Part shown: positions 1 to 8,805 of the stretch, one piece after another
Position numbering within the stretch: position 1 is the first letter of the stretch
How the letters are laid out: each line of letters opens with the position of its first letter
DNA from: Marivivens sp.
GTDB taxonomy: Bacteria > Pseudomonadota > Alphaproteobacteria > Rhodobacterales > Rhodobacteraceae
Length of the DNA stretch: 36,090 nt
NCBI GenBank assembly: GCA_030827165.1
Contig: JAURFB010000020.1
Location: forward strand, 1-36,090
Direction of reading: 5' to 3'
Made by a program: the position numbers and the translations under genes
Notes under the pieces: model-generated
Databases searched by the model: none
Told to the model about the DNA's origin: nothing
The model's input: only the letters and a program-made list of their open reading frames with translations

Positions 1-1395
1 GCCGAGCAAAAAGCCAAGGCGCGCGCCGCTTGGGCCGGTTCGGGCGAGGCCGCCGACGCGACCGTCTGGTATGATTTGGCCGAAAAGCACGGCGTCACGG
101 AATTCCTCGGCTACGACACCGAAACCGCCGAAGGCCAGATCCTTGCGCTCGTTTCGGGCGGGGCCGTCACCGGATCTGCTGAAACCGGCGCCGAGGTCCA
201 GATCGTCGTCAACCAGTCGCCGTTTTATGGCGAGAGCGGCGGTCAGGTCGGCGATACCGGCTATATCCGCACCGACACCGGCCTTGCCGAAGTCACCGAC
301 ACCAAGAAGGTCGCCGGCGTCTTCATTCATATGGCCAAGGTCACCGAAGGGTTGATCCTGCGCGGCCAGCCGGCCAGGCTCGAGGTCGAACATTCCCGCC
401 GTGGCGCGATCCGCGCCAACCACTCGGCGACCCACCTTCTGCACGAGGCACTGCGCCGTGCGCTTGGCGACCATGTCGCTCAGCGTGGCTCGCTCAACGC
501 GCCTGATCGCCTGCGCTTCGATTTCAGCCACGGCAAGGCGATGTCGGGCGACGAGCTTTCGGGCGTCGAGGCCGAGGTCAACACGATGATCCGCCAGAAC
601 ACCGCCGTCGAGACCCGCATCATGACCCCCGACGACGCCCGAGCCATCGGCGCGCAGGCGCTCTTTGGCGAGAAATACGGCGACGAGGTCCGCGTTGTCT
701 CGATGGGGCAAGAGCTTGGCTCGGGCAAAGGCGCCGATGGACATACCTACAGCCTCGAGCTGTGCGGCGGCACCCATGTGCGCCAGACCGGCGATATCGG
801 CGCCTTTGTTCTTCTGAGCGACAGCGCCTCTTCGGCCGGCGTCCGCAGGATCGAGGCGCTGACCGGTCAGGCCGCCATTGATCACCTCAAGGCGCAAGAA
901 GCGCGGCTTGCCTCCATCGCCGCCGCGCTCAAGGCGCCGGTCGGCGAGGTGGCCGAGCGGGTCAAGGCGCTGATCGACGAGCGCAAGGCGCTGGCCAACG
1001 AGGTTGCCCAGCTGCGCCGCGATCTCGCGATGTCGGGCGGCGGCAAGGCCGAGGCGGCAAGCGAGACTGTGAATGGCCTAACACTGACGACACAGATCCT
1101 TTCGGGCGTAAGCGGCAAAGACCTGCCGCCGATGATCGACGAGATGAAGGCCGCCGGACATACCGGTATCATGGTTCTTGCTGCAGAGGGCGAGGGCAAG
1201 GTCGCCGTGGCTGTCGGTGCAGGCTCTGCCGCCTCCGGCAAGGTCAGCGCGGTCGATGTCCTGCGCGCCGTCATCGCCGCGCTCGGAGGCAAGGGAGGCG
1301 GGGGCCGTCCTGATCTCGCCCAAGGCGGTGCGCCGGGCCTTGAAGGTTTCGACACAGCCGTCGCCGCGGCAAGATCTGTGATGGAAGGAGACTAG
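1..1395 (+). CDS. alaS: Alanyl-tRNA synthetase, C-terminal part (5' end outside window)
   Basis: The frame is open from the first base and encodes 464 residues. This covers the end of the aminoacylation half, the editing (SAD) domain and the C-terminal DHHA1-type domain of AlaS, which charges tRNA-Ala in the cytoplasm and hydrolyses mischarged Ser- or Gly-tRNA. The editing-site metal ligands are visible: an HxxxH motif (NHSATH, codons near 420-437) and the C...H pair in CGGTH (near 763-777). A coiled-coil-like stretch near 890-1030 and a Gly-rich C-terminus ([15 protein letters not shown]) are typical of AlaS. The start lies upstream of the window. The next gene begins 4 nt after the TAG stop, so the two are probably cotranscribed. 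Confidence 0.97.
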   Translation, partial: AEQKAKARAAWAGSGEAADATVWYDLAEKHGVTEFLGYDTETAEGQILALVSGGAVTGSAETGAEVQIVVNQSPFYGESGGQVGDTGYIRTDTGLAEVTDTKKVAGVFIHMAKVTEGLILRGQPARLEVEHSRRGAIRANHSATHLLHEALRRALGDHVAQRGSLNAPDRLRFDFSHGKAMSGDELSGVEAEVNTMIRQNTAVETRIMTPDDARAIGAQALFGEKYGDEVRVVSMGQELGSGKGADGHTYSLELCGGTHVRQTGDIGAFVLLSDSASSAGVRRIEALTGQAAIDHLKAQEARLASIAAALKAPVGEVAERVKALIDERKALANEVAQLRRDLAMSGGGKAEAASETVNGLTLTTQILSGVSGKDLPPMIDEMKAAGHTGIMVLAAEGEGKVAVAVGAGSAASGKVSAVDVLRAVIAALGGKGGGGRPDLAQGGAPGLEGFDTAVAAARSVMEGD

Positions 1396-1399
1396 CGAG

Positions 1400-1690
1400 A
1401 TGCCCAAAGCCCTCTGGATCGCCCATGTGAAGGTCACCGACGAGGCGCGCTACGGCGAATATGCCAAGCGCGCGACCGACGCCATCGCGGCCCATGGCGG
1501 TGTCTTCCTCGCCCGTGGCGGCCGCTATGAACAGCTCGAGGGCAATGATCGGCCCCGCAACGTGGTCGCCCGCTTTCCCTCGCTGCAAGCGGCGCATGAC
1601 TGCTATTATTCCGAGGCCTATCAGCACGCCCTGAGCTTTGCCCGCGGCGCCTCGGACCGCGATCTGATGATCCTTGAAGAAGCGGAATAG
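1400..1690 (+). CDS. DUF1330 family protein
   Basis: This gene encodes 96 residues and begins MPKALWIAHVKVTD, with the dimeric alpha/beta-barrel pattern of DUF1330. Proteins of this family are small cytoplasmic ferredoxin-fold dimers whose function is not established. The motif AHGGVFLARGGRYEQLEG followed by RFPSLQAAHDCYYS is characteristic. The ATG lies 4 nt after the alaS stop, and the GGAG near the alaS end can act as its ribosome-binding site, so it is probably expressed from the alaS transcript. A strong terminator follows 20 nt after the stop. No active-site role can be assigned. Confidence 0.88.
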   Translation: MPKALWIAHVKVTDEARYGEYAKRATDAIAAHGGVFLARGGRYEQLEGNDRPRNVVARFPSLQAAHDCYYSEAYQHALSFARGASDRDLMILEEAE

Positions 1691-1710
1691 CACGCACCGT
1701 TGCCAAGACA

Positions 1711-1745
1711 AAAGAGCCGCCCCGAAACAGGGCGGCTTTTCTTTT
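1711..1745 (+). terminator. Rho-independent terminator after alaS-DUF1330
   Basis: An 8-bp stem AGCCGCCC/GGGCGGCT (1715-1722 with 1730-1737) with a 7-nt loop is followed by TTTCTTTT. It ends the plus-strand unit. The A-run on its 5' side may let it also stop typA transcription arriving on the minus strand. Confidence 0.85.
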
Positions 1746-1747
1746 GG

Positions 1748-1797
1748 CGGAAAATACTCCGGGGGAGCCCGCAGGGCGGGGGCAGAGCCCCCTCAAG
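1748..1797 (-). repeat. GC-rich intergenic repeat, copy 1 (same family as 8733-8791)
   Basis: Read on the minus strand, this contains GGGGGCTCTGCCCCCG, a variable GC-rich centre, then CTCCCCCGGAGTATTTT and GCCAAAAGA. The same blocks occur in the same order at 8733-8791 on the plus strand. The first block can fold into a hairpin. It lies directly after the typA stop codon. Similar elements are, as far as I recall, scattered between genes in Rhodobacteraceae genomes; only the two-copy match is seen here. Confidence 0.7.
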
Positions 1798-1798
1798 C

Positions 1799-3616
<1,818 letters not shown>

Positions 3617-3679
3617 GAAACTGCCCTTTAGCGCGAAGTTGCGCGGGCCATACAGTGCCTCAGGCCCAATGGCCAGCCC

Positions 3680-4498
3680 TCACCGGCGGCCAACCGCGTT
3701 TTCAGGGGCCTCACCGAATTTCAGCAAGAATGCAAACCGCTTTCGAATGACGGGATCTTCGGGCCAGTTTGCGATTGGCGTCCAGCGTTCGGTGACTTCG
3801 ACCCTGGAGTCATTGTGATCGTGTAGCCCCCGCACAAACATCGGTTTGTCGGAAAAGACATTCGCGCCGAAACGTCGCGGTGCCTTCAGGTGGTCGATTG
3901 CCAGGATGTTCTTGTCCATCGGTCTGCCGATCAACGTCAGGCCGAGATTGATGAAGCGATAGCTGTGTTCATAAAGTTCGGGACGCGCAAGATCGCGAAA
4001 GACGCAGCCGTATCCCGGGGGCCACGACAGGAAGAACGGCAACGGCGCGCCAACTTGTGACAAGTGCTGCTGAGCCGGCACCTTCATTGTTTCCACGAAA
4101 TCGGCGGCAAGCCCGTCATCGTCGTCGAGAACGACCTGGGCGACGGGACGGTCTCCAAACCGTTCTGCTAGGAACTGGGCCACGAATTTCCGAGCCAACG
4201 CCGGTTTTCGAGCGTCGATGACATATCTGTCCGGCCCAAGGGTCGTGCGGCAAATGTCATCAAGCTCGGCCCGCGTCCATTCGGGCAACTGGGCACTTGT
4301 CAAGATGTAGTGGATGAATTCCCTATCCGTCTGTTGGCCAAGCGACGCAACGGCGATATCGCGAAAGAGATCCAGCCTGTCGCGAAGCCGTTTTCGGTCA
4401 AAGATGATCTTGGCCTGATCTTAAGGCGGGACTTGCAACCCCGACTTGCCAAGATAGGCGAAGCGGGTGATCACAACGGTTGGAAATTGGACGGTCAT
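3680..4498 (-). pseudogene. Putative rhamnosyltransferase-type glycosyltransferase, interrupted by in-frame TAA
   Basis: A single frame of 272 codons runs from the ATG at 4498 to the stop at 3680, but codon 26 (4423-4421) is TAA. The first 25 residues (MTVQFPTVVITRFAYLGKSG...) and the part after the stop (RLRDRLDLFRDIAVASLGQQTD, then VVLDDDDGLAADF) together match the layout of the 'putative rhamnosyl transferase' family: an N-terminal strand, an RxxLF...QTD motif and an acidic DDDD motif expected to bind nucleotide-sugar and metal. No frameshift is needed, so this is a nonsense change or a base-calling error. A shorter product could start at the TTG at 4303 but would lack the N-terminal part of the nucleotide-binding fold. 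The region seems less GC-rich than its neighbours, which may point to acquired surface-polysaccharide DNA. Confidence 0.75.
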
Positions 4499-4584
4499 GC
4501 AAGGCCAGTTGGGTGGTCTTTGGTTTCGGTCGCTCGATCAGATTCCACCCTATCCAAGAGATCCAAACACGCCAAGCGCTTCGA

Positions 4585-5187
4585 TCACATCGCGATATAC
4601 CTGTCGCGCCGGTGGTTCACGGCGATCACGAGGTTGATCACCACAGCGCCCAAGGCCGAGACGGCAACGGTTGGCACATCGCGCACTGTCAGGGCGAGGG
4701 CAAAGAGGCAGACGTCGAAGATCAGCTGGGTCCAGCCGGCGCGGAAGCCGGTCTTGTCTTGCAGGTTGAGGGCGACGATGCCGATACCCCCAAGGCTCGC
4801 CCCGTGGCGGAACAGGGCCAGCAGCGCCGAGCCGGTGATCGCTCCGAAAAGGATCGCGCCGACGACGGGATCGAGGGTGGCAAAGCTGATGTAGCGGGGC
4901 AGGAGCTGCGCAAGAAACGAAAGGATCGCCACGGCGGCAAAGGTCTTGAGGACAAACATCTTGCCCATGCGGCGATAGCCGAGCCAATAGAAGGGAAGGT
5001 TGACCGCAAAGAAGACCGCGCCAAAGCTCCAGCTGGTCATATAGGAAATCAGGATCGCAAGGCCCGCGGTCTGGCCGGTGACAAGGCCAAGGTGGGTAAG
5101 GATCACGATCCCGACCGCCGCCATGCCGGATCCATACGCGATGACCTGGGCATCCTCGATGAAAGAGTGTTGTTTGGGGTCGGTCAT
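4585..5187 (-). CDS. YitT family inner-membrane protein
   Basis: This gene encodes 200 residues with about five hydrophobic segments (IAYGSGMAAVGIVILTHLG, LAILISYMTSWSFGAVFFAV, the FVLKTFAAVAILSFLAQLL region, GAILFGAITGSALLALF and the VCLFALALTV region). The motif HGASLGGIGIVALNLQDKTG matches the conserved glycine-rich loop of the YitT/DUF161 membrane family. The C-terminal cytoplasmic DUF2179 domain found in Bacillus YitT is absent, so this is the short proteobacterial form. Transport activity is unproven for the family. It lies downstream of icd but behind a terminator, so it probably has its own promoter. The ribosome-binding site is weak. Confidence 0.85.
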   Translation of the reverse strand: MTDPKQHSFIEDAQVIAYGSGMAAVGIVILTHLGLVTGQTAGLAILISYMTSWSFGAVFFAVNLPFYWLGYRRMGKMFVLKTFAAVAILSFLAQLLPRYISFATLDPVVGAILFGAITGSALLALFRHGASLGGIGIVALNLQDKTGFRAGWTQLIFDVCLFALALTVRDVPTVAVSALGAVVINLVIAVNHRRDRYIAM

Positions 5188-5202
5188 AATGCGCCCGAAG
5201 AG

Positions 5203-5232
5203 AGAAAGGCCGCGTCGGTGACGCGGCCCTTT
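5203..5232 (-). terminator. Rho-independent terminator of icd
   Basis: On the minus strand, GGCCGCGTC and GACGCGGCC form a 9-bp stem with a 3-nt loop, followed by TTTCTCTCTT. It starts a few bases after the icd stop codon, which separates icd from the YitT gene. Confidence 0.85.
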
Positions 5233-5235
5233 CGA

Positions 5236-6444
5236 TTACATCGCTTTGTTGAGGTATTCGTCCACCTTCTCGAGGTAGCCCATCGTGGTAAGCCATTTCT
5301 GGTCGGGCCCGACCAGAAGGGCAAGGTCTTTGGTCATATAGCCATCCTCGACCGCCTGAACCGTCACGCGTTCGAGCGTGGAGGCGAAATTCATCAACTG
5401 GTCATTGCCATCCAACTTGGCGCGGTGCTTGAGGCCGCCGGTCCAGGCATAGATCGACGCGATCGAGTTGGTCGAAGTTTCCTTGCCGGCCTGATTCTGG
5501 CGATAGTGGCGGGTCACGGTGCCGTGGGCCGCTTCGGCCTCGACGGTCTGGCCATCGGGGGTCATCAGGACCGAGGTCATCAGGCCCAGCGAGCCGAAGC
5601 CTTGGGCAACGGTATCGGACTGAACGTCGCCGTCATAGTTCTTGCAGGCCCAAACGTAGCCACCGTTCCATTTCATGGCGCAGGCGACCATGTCGTCGAT
5701 CAGGCGGTGTTCGTAGGTGATGCCGGCTTTCGTGAACTTTTCTTCGAATTCCTGTTCGAAGATCTCTTGGAACAGGTCCTTGAAGCGGCCGTCATAGGCC
5801 TTGAGGATCGTGTTCTTGGTTGACAGATACACCGGCCAGCCAAGCGAGAGGCCGTAGTTCATCGACGCACGGGCGAAATCGCGGATCGAGTCGTCGAGGT
5901 TGTACATCGCCATGGTGACGCCAGCGCCCGGAGCCTGAAACACCTCGCGCTCGATCTCGGTGCCGTCTTCGCCGACGAATTTGATCGTCAGCTTTCCCTT
6001 GCCCGGAAAGCGGAAGTCGGTCGCGCGATACTGGTCGCCGAATGCGTGGCGGCCGACGACGATCGGTTTGGTCCAGCCGGGCACAAGGCGCGGCACGTTC
6101 TGGCAGATGATCGGCTGGCGGAAGATCACGCCGCCAAGGATGTTGCGGATCGTGCCGTTGGGGCTGCGCCACATCTGCTTGAGGCCAAATTCCTCAACGC
6201 GCGCATTATCAGGGGTGATGGTCGCGCATTTGACGCCAACGCCATACTCTTTGATCGCGTTTGCCGCGTCGATGGTGATCTGGTCATCGGTGCGGTCGCG
6301 CTCTTCGATGCCGAGGTCATAGTATTTCAGATCGACATCGAGATAGGGCAGGATCAGCTTTTTCTTGATGAAGTCCCAGATGATGCGGGTCATCTCGTCG
6401 CCGTCGAGTTCGACGACAGGGTTGGCTACCTGGATCTTGGACAT
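5236..6444 (-). CDS. icd: NADP-dependent isocitrate dehydrogenase, eukaryotic-type dimer
   Basis: This is a 402-residue TCA-cycle enzyme that oxidatively decarboxylates isocitrate to 2-oxoglutarate with NADP+. It starts [23 protein letters not shown], the pattern of the eukaryotic-type (subfamily II) homodimers common in alphaproteobacteria and distinct from the E. coli Icd type. The substrate loop [17 protein letters not shown] is intact, as are the metal-binding region [29 protein letters not shown] and the coenzyme-site segment [15 protein letters not shown] strong AAAGGAG ribosome-binding site precedes the ATG. A paired GTATAC dyad lies upstream in the 104-nt gap (see the regulatory feature). 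Confidence 0.98.
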   Translation of the reverse strand: MSKIQVANPVVELDGDEMTRIIWDFIKKKLILPYLDVDLKYYDLGIEERDRTDDQITIDAANAIKEYGVGVKCATITPDNARVEEFGLKQMWRSPNGTIRNILGGVIFRQPIICQNVPRLVPGWTKPIVVGRHAFGDQYRATDFRFPGKGKLTIKFVGEDGTEIEREVFQAPGAGVTMAMYNLDDSIRDFARASMNYGLSLGWPVYLSTKNTILKAYDGRFKDLFQEIFEQEFEEKFTKAGITYEHRLIDDMVACAMKWNGGYVWACKNYDGDVQSDTVAQGFGSLGLMTSVLMTPDGQTVEAEAAHGTVTRHYRQNQAGKETSTNSIASIYAWTGGLKHRAKLDGNDQLMNFASTLERVTVQAVEDGYMTKDLALLVGPDQKWLTTMGYLEKVDEYLNKAM

Positions 6445-6484
6445 GGCTGCTCCTTTGAGGGGATGTGACTCGTTTGCGGCGCTC

Positions 6485-6535
6485 TTAGCCTATAATGGTT
6501 AAGGAGAAAAGACGGTATACGATAGTATACGAAAA
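6485..6535 (-). promoter_or_regulatory. icd upstream region: -10-like element and paired GTATAC operator candidate
   Basis: Two GTATAC hexamers (6515-6520 and 6525-6530), 10 bp apart centre to centre, form the dyad TATAC-GATA-GTATA. On the minus strand a TTATAG/TATAGG -10-like element lies at 6489-6495, so the dyad covers the expected -35 position and no TTGACA-like -35 is visible. This geometry suits a dimeric regulator controlling icd. GTATAC-centred operators are typical of some GntR-family regulators, but the regulator here is unknown. Confidence 0.45.
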
Positions 6536-6548
6536 TAACGCAGCAACC

Positions 6549-7136
6549 CTAACGATGCTTCGCGAACCAGGCGTCGATGCGCGTCTTGAGGGCATCCCAA
6601 ACCGCAGGAGCGCCACGGCGCACTTTGACACCGACACGGGTTTCAAGCTGCGCGGCTGTCACGTCATAGTCGATCCAGCTGCCGCCGCCGGTTTCCAGGT
6701 TCGAGATCACCGGCTGCACCCGGTCGATCGATTTGGCAAAAATGGCGTCGTTGCTTTCGGCGGCTTCGAACTCTTGCCAAAGGTTGCGAAATTCGTCGCG
6801 CTGATCCGCGGGAAGAAGGCCGAAGATCCGCTCGGCGGCAGCGATTTCCTTGGCTTCCTGTTCGGCGGGATCGTGATCGCCGTGGATCGGGGCGTCGCCG
6901 GCGTCGATCTCGACGATATCATGCAGGAGCAGCATCTTCAGAACGCGGTCGATCTGGATCGGACGGTTCGCGTGCTCGGCCAGCGTGAGGGCATAGAGCA
7001 TGATATGCCAGCTATGCTCGGCCGAGTTTTCAGGGCGGGTATTGCTCAGGATCGGGGTGGCGCGAAGCTGGTCCTTGAGCCTGTCGGCCTCGTTGAGAAA
7101 GGCAAGCTGGGCGTCGATCCGCGAGGGTGCGGCCAT
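6549..7136 (-). CDS. HD-domain phosphohydrolase (YfbR/5'-deoxynucleotidase-like)
   Basis: This gene encodes 195 residues with the metal-binding pattern of the HD superfamily: H41 in ENSAEHSWH, H72-D73 in LLHDIVEIDAGD and D138 in AKSIDRVQP. The sequence resembles the YfbR/HDDC2 group, whose characterised members dephosphorylate deoxynucleoside 5'-monophosphates; substrate here is inferred only. The ATG at 7136 overlaps the TGA of the upstream small gene (TGATG), so translation is probably coupled. A TTG one codon upstream is a less likely start. It is the last gene of a three-gene minus-strand set with the alpha/beta hydrolase. Confidence 0.88.
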   Translation of the reverse strand: MAAPSRIDAQLAFLNEADRLKDQLRATPILSNTRPENSAEHSWHIMLYALTLAEHANRPIQIDRVLKMLLLHDIVEIDAGDAPIHGDHDPAEQEAKEIAAAERIFGLLPADQRDEFRNLWQEFEAAESNDAIFAKSIDRVQPVISNLETGGGSWIDYDVTAAQLETRVGVKVRRGAPAVWDALKTRIDAWFAKHR

Positions 7137-7420
7137 CAATGTCCGCCTGCGCTATCGTCGCTGGGATCAAGGATCGGGCCGGTCCCAAGCTCTTTTTTCG
7201 GTCCGACCGGCCCTTTGGCCAGCCGCGCCTTGAGAAACGCCCGCGCGCGCTTTTCCGATAGCCGGACGCGCACCGCCGTCATGAAGGCTTCTTGGGTCGT
7301 GGTCGACGAGGCACCGATCACCTTGGACACTTCGGCGATCAGATTGTCGTCACCAAGCTTTTCCGCGACAGCGATCGTGTCGCGGGCCAAGGCGTCGGCA
7401 AGATCCTCGGTGATCCCCAT
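7136..7420 (-). CDS. Small conserved-looking protein of unknown function
   Basis: This gene encodes 94 residues, starting MGITEDLADALARDTIAVAEKLGDDN, with an amphipathic helical N-terminal half and a basic middle (RVRLSEKRARAFLKARLAKG). I do not recognise a named family and see no signal peptide, membrane segment or catalytic motif. A GAGG ribosome-binding site precedes the ATG. The start is 3 nt from the hydrolase stop and its TGA overlaps the start of the HD gene, so it is translated as part of that operon. Codon use and tight packing support a real gene. Confidence 0.75.
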   Translation of the reverse strand: MGITEDLADALARDTIAVAEKLGDDNLIAEVSKVIGASSTTTQEAFMTAVRVRLSEKRARAFLKARLAKGPVGPKKELGTGPILDPSDDSAGGH

Positions 7421-7423
7421 GGC

Positions 7424-8077
7424 CTACCTCGATGTCTCGGTCAGGCGGCGGCGGACATAGCCCTGAACGCTGTCGACCATTGTCTCCATATGCGGGTCTT
7501 CGAAGAAATGGCCTGCACCCTCGACAACCTCGTGGGTGATGGTGATGCCCTTCTGCTCGTGCAGCTTCTTCACCAGGCCCACGGTATCGGCGGGCGGGGC
7601 AACACGGTCGGCCGAGCCATTGATGATCAGGCCCGACGAGGGGCAGGGGGCGAGGAAGGAGAAATCATACATGTTCGCCGGCGGCGCGACCGAGATGAAG
7701 CCGGTGATCTCGGGACGGCGCATCAAGAGCTGCATTCCTATCCAGGCGCCGAAAGAGAAACCCGCAACCCAGCAATGCTTGGCGTTGGGATTCATCGCCT
7801 GAAGGTAATCCAGCGCCGAGGCGGCATCCGAAAGCTCGCCGATCCCCTGATCATATTCCCCCTGGCTGCGGCCAACGCCCCGGAAATTGAACCTTAGCAC
7901 GGTAAAGCCGAGGTTATAGAAGGCATAGTGCAGGTTGTAGACGACACGGTTGTTCATCGTCCCGCCAAACTGTGGGTGGGGGTGAAGGATGATGGCAATA
8001 GGCGCGTCGCGGTGTTTCTGCGGATGGTAGCGGCCTTCGAGGCGGCCTTCGGGGCCGGCGAAAATGACTTCGGGCAT
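7424..8077 (-). CDS. Alpha/beta-hydrolase (dienelactone-hydrolase-like serine hydrolase)
   Basis: This gene encodes 217 residues of a soluble alpha/beta-hydrolase with a complete putative triad: nucleophile S108 in GFSFGAW, D157 in INGSADRVAPP and H190 in EGAGHFFED. The oxyanion region is in LHPHPQFGGTMNN, a pattern shared by the proteobacterial 'alpha/beta hydrolase of about 210-220 residues' group, whose natural substrates are unknown. I chose the ATG at 8077 (MPEVIFAGPEG) because an AGGGAT ribosome-binding site lies just upstream; the 17 extra in-frame codons upstream do not look like protein. It heads the set leading to the HD gene and is divergent from iscR. Confidence 0.9.
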   Translation of the reverse strand: MPEVIFAGPEGRLEGRYHPQKHRDAPIAIILHPHPQFGGTMNNRVVYNLHYAFYNLGFTVLRFNFRGVGRSQGEYDQGIGELSDAASALDYLQAMNPNAKHCWVAGFSFGAWIGMQLLMRRPEITGFISVAPPANMYDFSFLAPCPSSGLIINGSADRVAPPADTVGLVKKLHEQKGITITHEVVEGAGHFFEDPHMETMVDSVQGYVRRRLTETSR

Positions 8078-8107
8078 ATTTATCCCTGTTGTTCTGGCCC
8101 GGAATTC

Positions 8108-8146
8108 TTGACAAAAACTCTCAGGCACCTTAGAAGGATTCTAATT
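8108..8146 (+). promoter_or_regulatory. iscR-suf promoter overlapped by an Irr/ICE-like operator
   Basis: TTGACA (8108-8113) and TAGAAG (8131-8136) are spaced 17 bp, a good sigma-70 promoter reading towards iscR with a leader of about 115 nt. The -10 hexamer lies inside the perfect dyad TTAGAA-GGA-TTCTAA (8130-8144). This matches the core of the iron control element bound by Irr in alphaproteobacteria (TTTAGAA-N3-TTCTAAA). Binding here would block the promoter. The sequence match is direct; the assignment to Irr is inference from family knowledge. Confidence 0.65.
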
Positions 8147-8178
8147 TCCGGCCCAAGGGGCGCGGGCTGCTTCGGCAG

Positions 8179-8207
8179 GAGTTACTCAGGCCTCGGGGGC
8201 GCGTCAA
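8179..8207 (-). promoter_or_regulatory. Possible divergent promoter for the alpha/beta-hydrolase set
   Basis: On the minus strand TTGACG (8207-8202) and TAACTC (8184-8179) are separated by 17 bp. Transcription from here would enter the hydrolase gene after a leader of about 95 nt and would cross the Irr-like dyad. The match is moderate. Confidence 0.35.
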
Positions 8208-8258
8208 TGGAGTTGCGCGGATTTTGGGGTTTTTGACGGGAAATCGGGGGTTTCGGCG

Positions 8259-8717
8259 ATGAAACTGAGCACCAAGGGGCGATATGCGATGGTTGCGTTG
8301 ACCGATCTGGCCTTGCAGCCGGCGGGCAATTTGGTGACTCTGAACGAGATTTCGAAACGCCAGGACGTTTCTCTTCCCTATCTCGAACAGCTTTTCGTCA
8401 AGTTGCGGCGGGCAAATCTTGTCGAAAGCGCGCGGGGCCCCGGCGGCGGCTACAAGCTGGCGCGTCCGGCCTCGGAAATCCGGGTTTCAGATATTTTCGA
8501 AGCCGTCGACGAGACGGTGAGCGCCATGCACAAGGGCGCGGGCGCGAGCGGGGCGCTGTCGGGCAGCCGTGCGCAATCGCTGACCAACCGGCTTTGGGAA
8601 GGGCTCTCGGCCCATGTCTATGTCTATCTGCATCAATCGCGTCTGTCGGATATCATCGGCAATGGACTTGCGCCTTGTCCGGCGGTGCCGGCGCTGTTCG
8701 AAGTGGTCGACGAGTGA
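8259..8717 (+). CDS. iscR: Rrf2-family Fe-S cluster regulator IscR (single-cysteine type)
   Basis: This is a 152-residue winged-helix repressor of the Rrf2 family, with MKLSTKGRYAMVALTDLA and the recognition segment SLPYLEQLFVKLRRANLVES followed by the wing RGPGGGYKLARP. E. coli IscR binds [2Fe-2S] through Cys92, Cys98 and Cys104; here that stretch (residues 91-104) has no cysteine, and the only Cys in the protein is C140 in LAPCPAV. The Rhodobacter sphaeroides IscR is known to be such a single-cysteine form that still binds an Fe-S cluster. It is the first gene of the suf cluster and is expected to repress it when clusters are plentiful. An Irr-like operator covers the upstream promoter. Confidence 0.95.
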   Translation: MKLSTKGRYAMVALTDLALQPAGNLVTLNEISKRQDVSLPYLEQLFVKLRRANLVESARGPGGGYKLARPASEIRVSDIFEAVDETVSAMHKGAGASGALSGSRAQSLTNRLWEGLSAHVYVYLHQSRLSDIIGNGLAPCPAVPALFEVVDE

Positions 8718-8732
8718 GTGCGGGGCAGCATA

Positions 8733-8791
8733 AGGGGGGGCTCTGCCCCCGTCCGCGGCGCGGACTCCCCCGGAGTATTTCGGGCCAAAAG
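8733..8791 (+). repeat. GC-rich intergenic repeat, copy 2
   Basis: GGGGGCTCTGCCCCCG, a GC-rich centre, CTCCCCCGGAGTATTT and GCCAAAAGA repeat the element at 1748-1797 in inverted orientation. It fills the gap between iscR and the NifS-like gene, and its A/G-rich tail runs directly into the GAGGAG that serves as that gene's ribosome-binding site. Confidence 0.7.
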
Positions 8792-8805
8792 AGGAGCATC
8801 CTGTG

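Noticed and set aside
6491-6496. Perfect TATAAT on the plus strand upstream of icd
   Set aside because: It has no -35 at 16-18 bp, and no plus-strand gene lies downstream.
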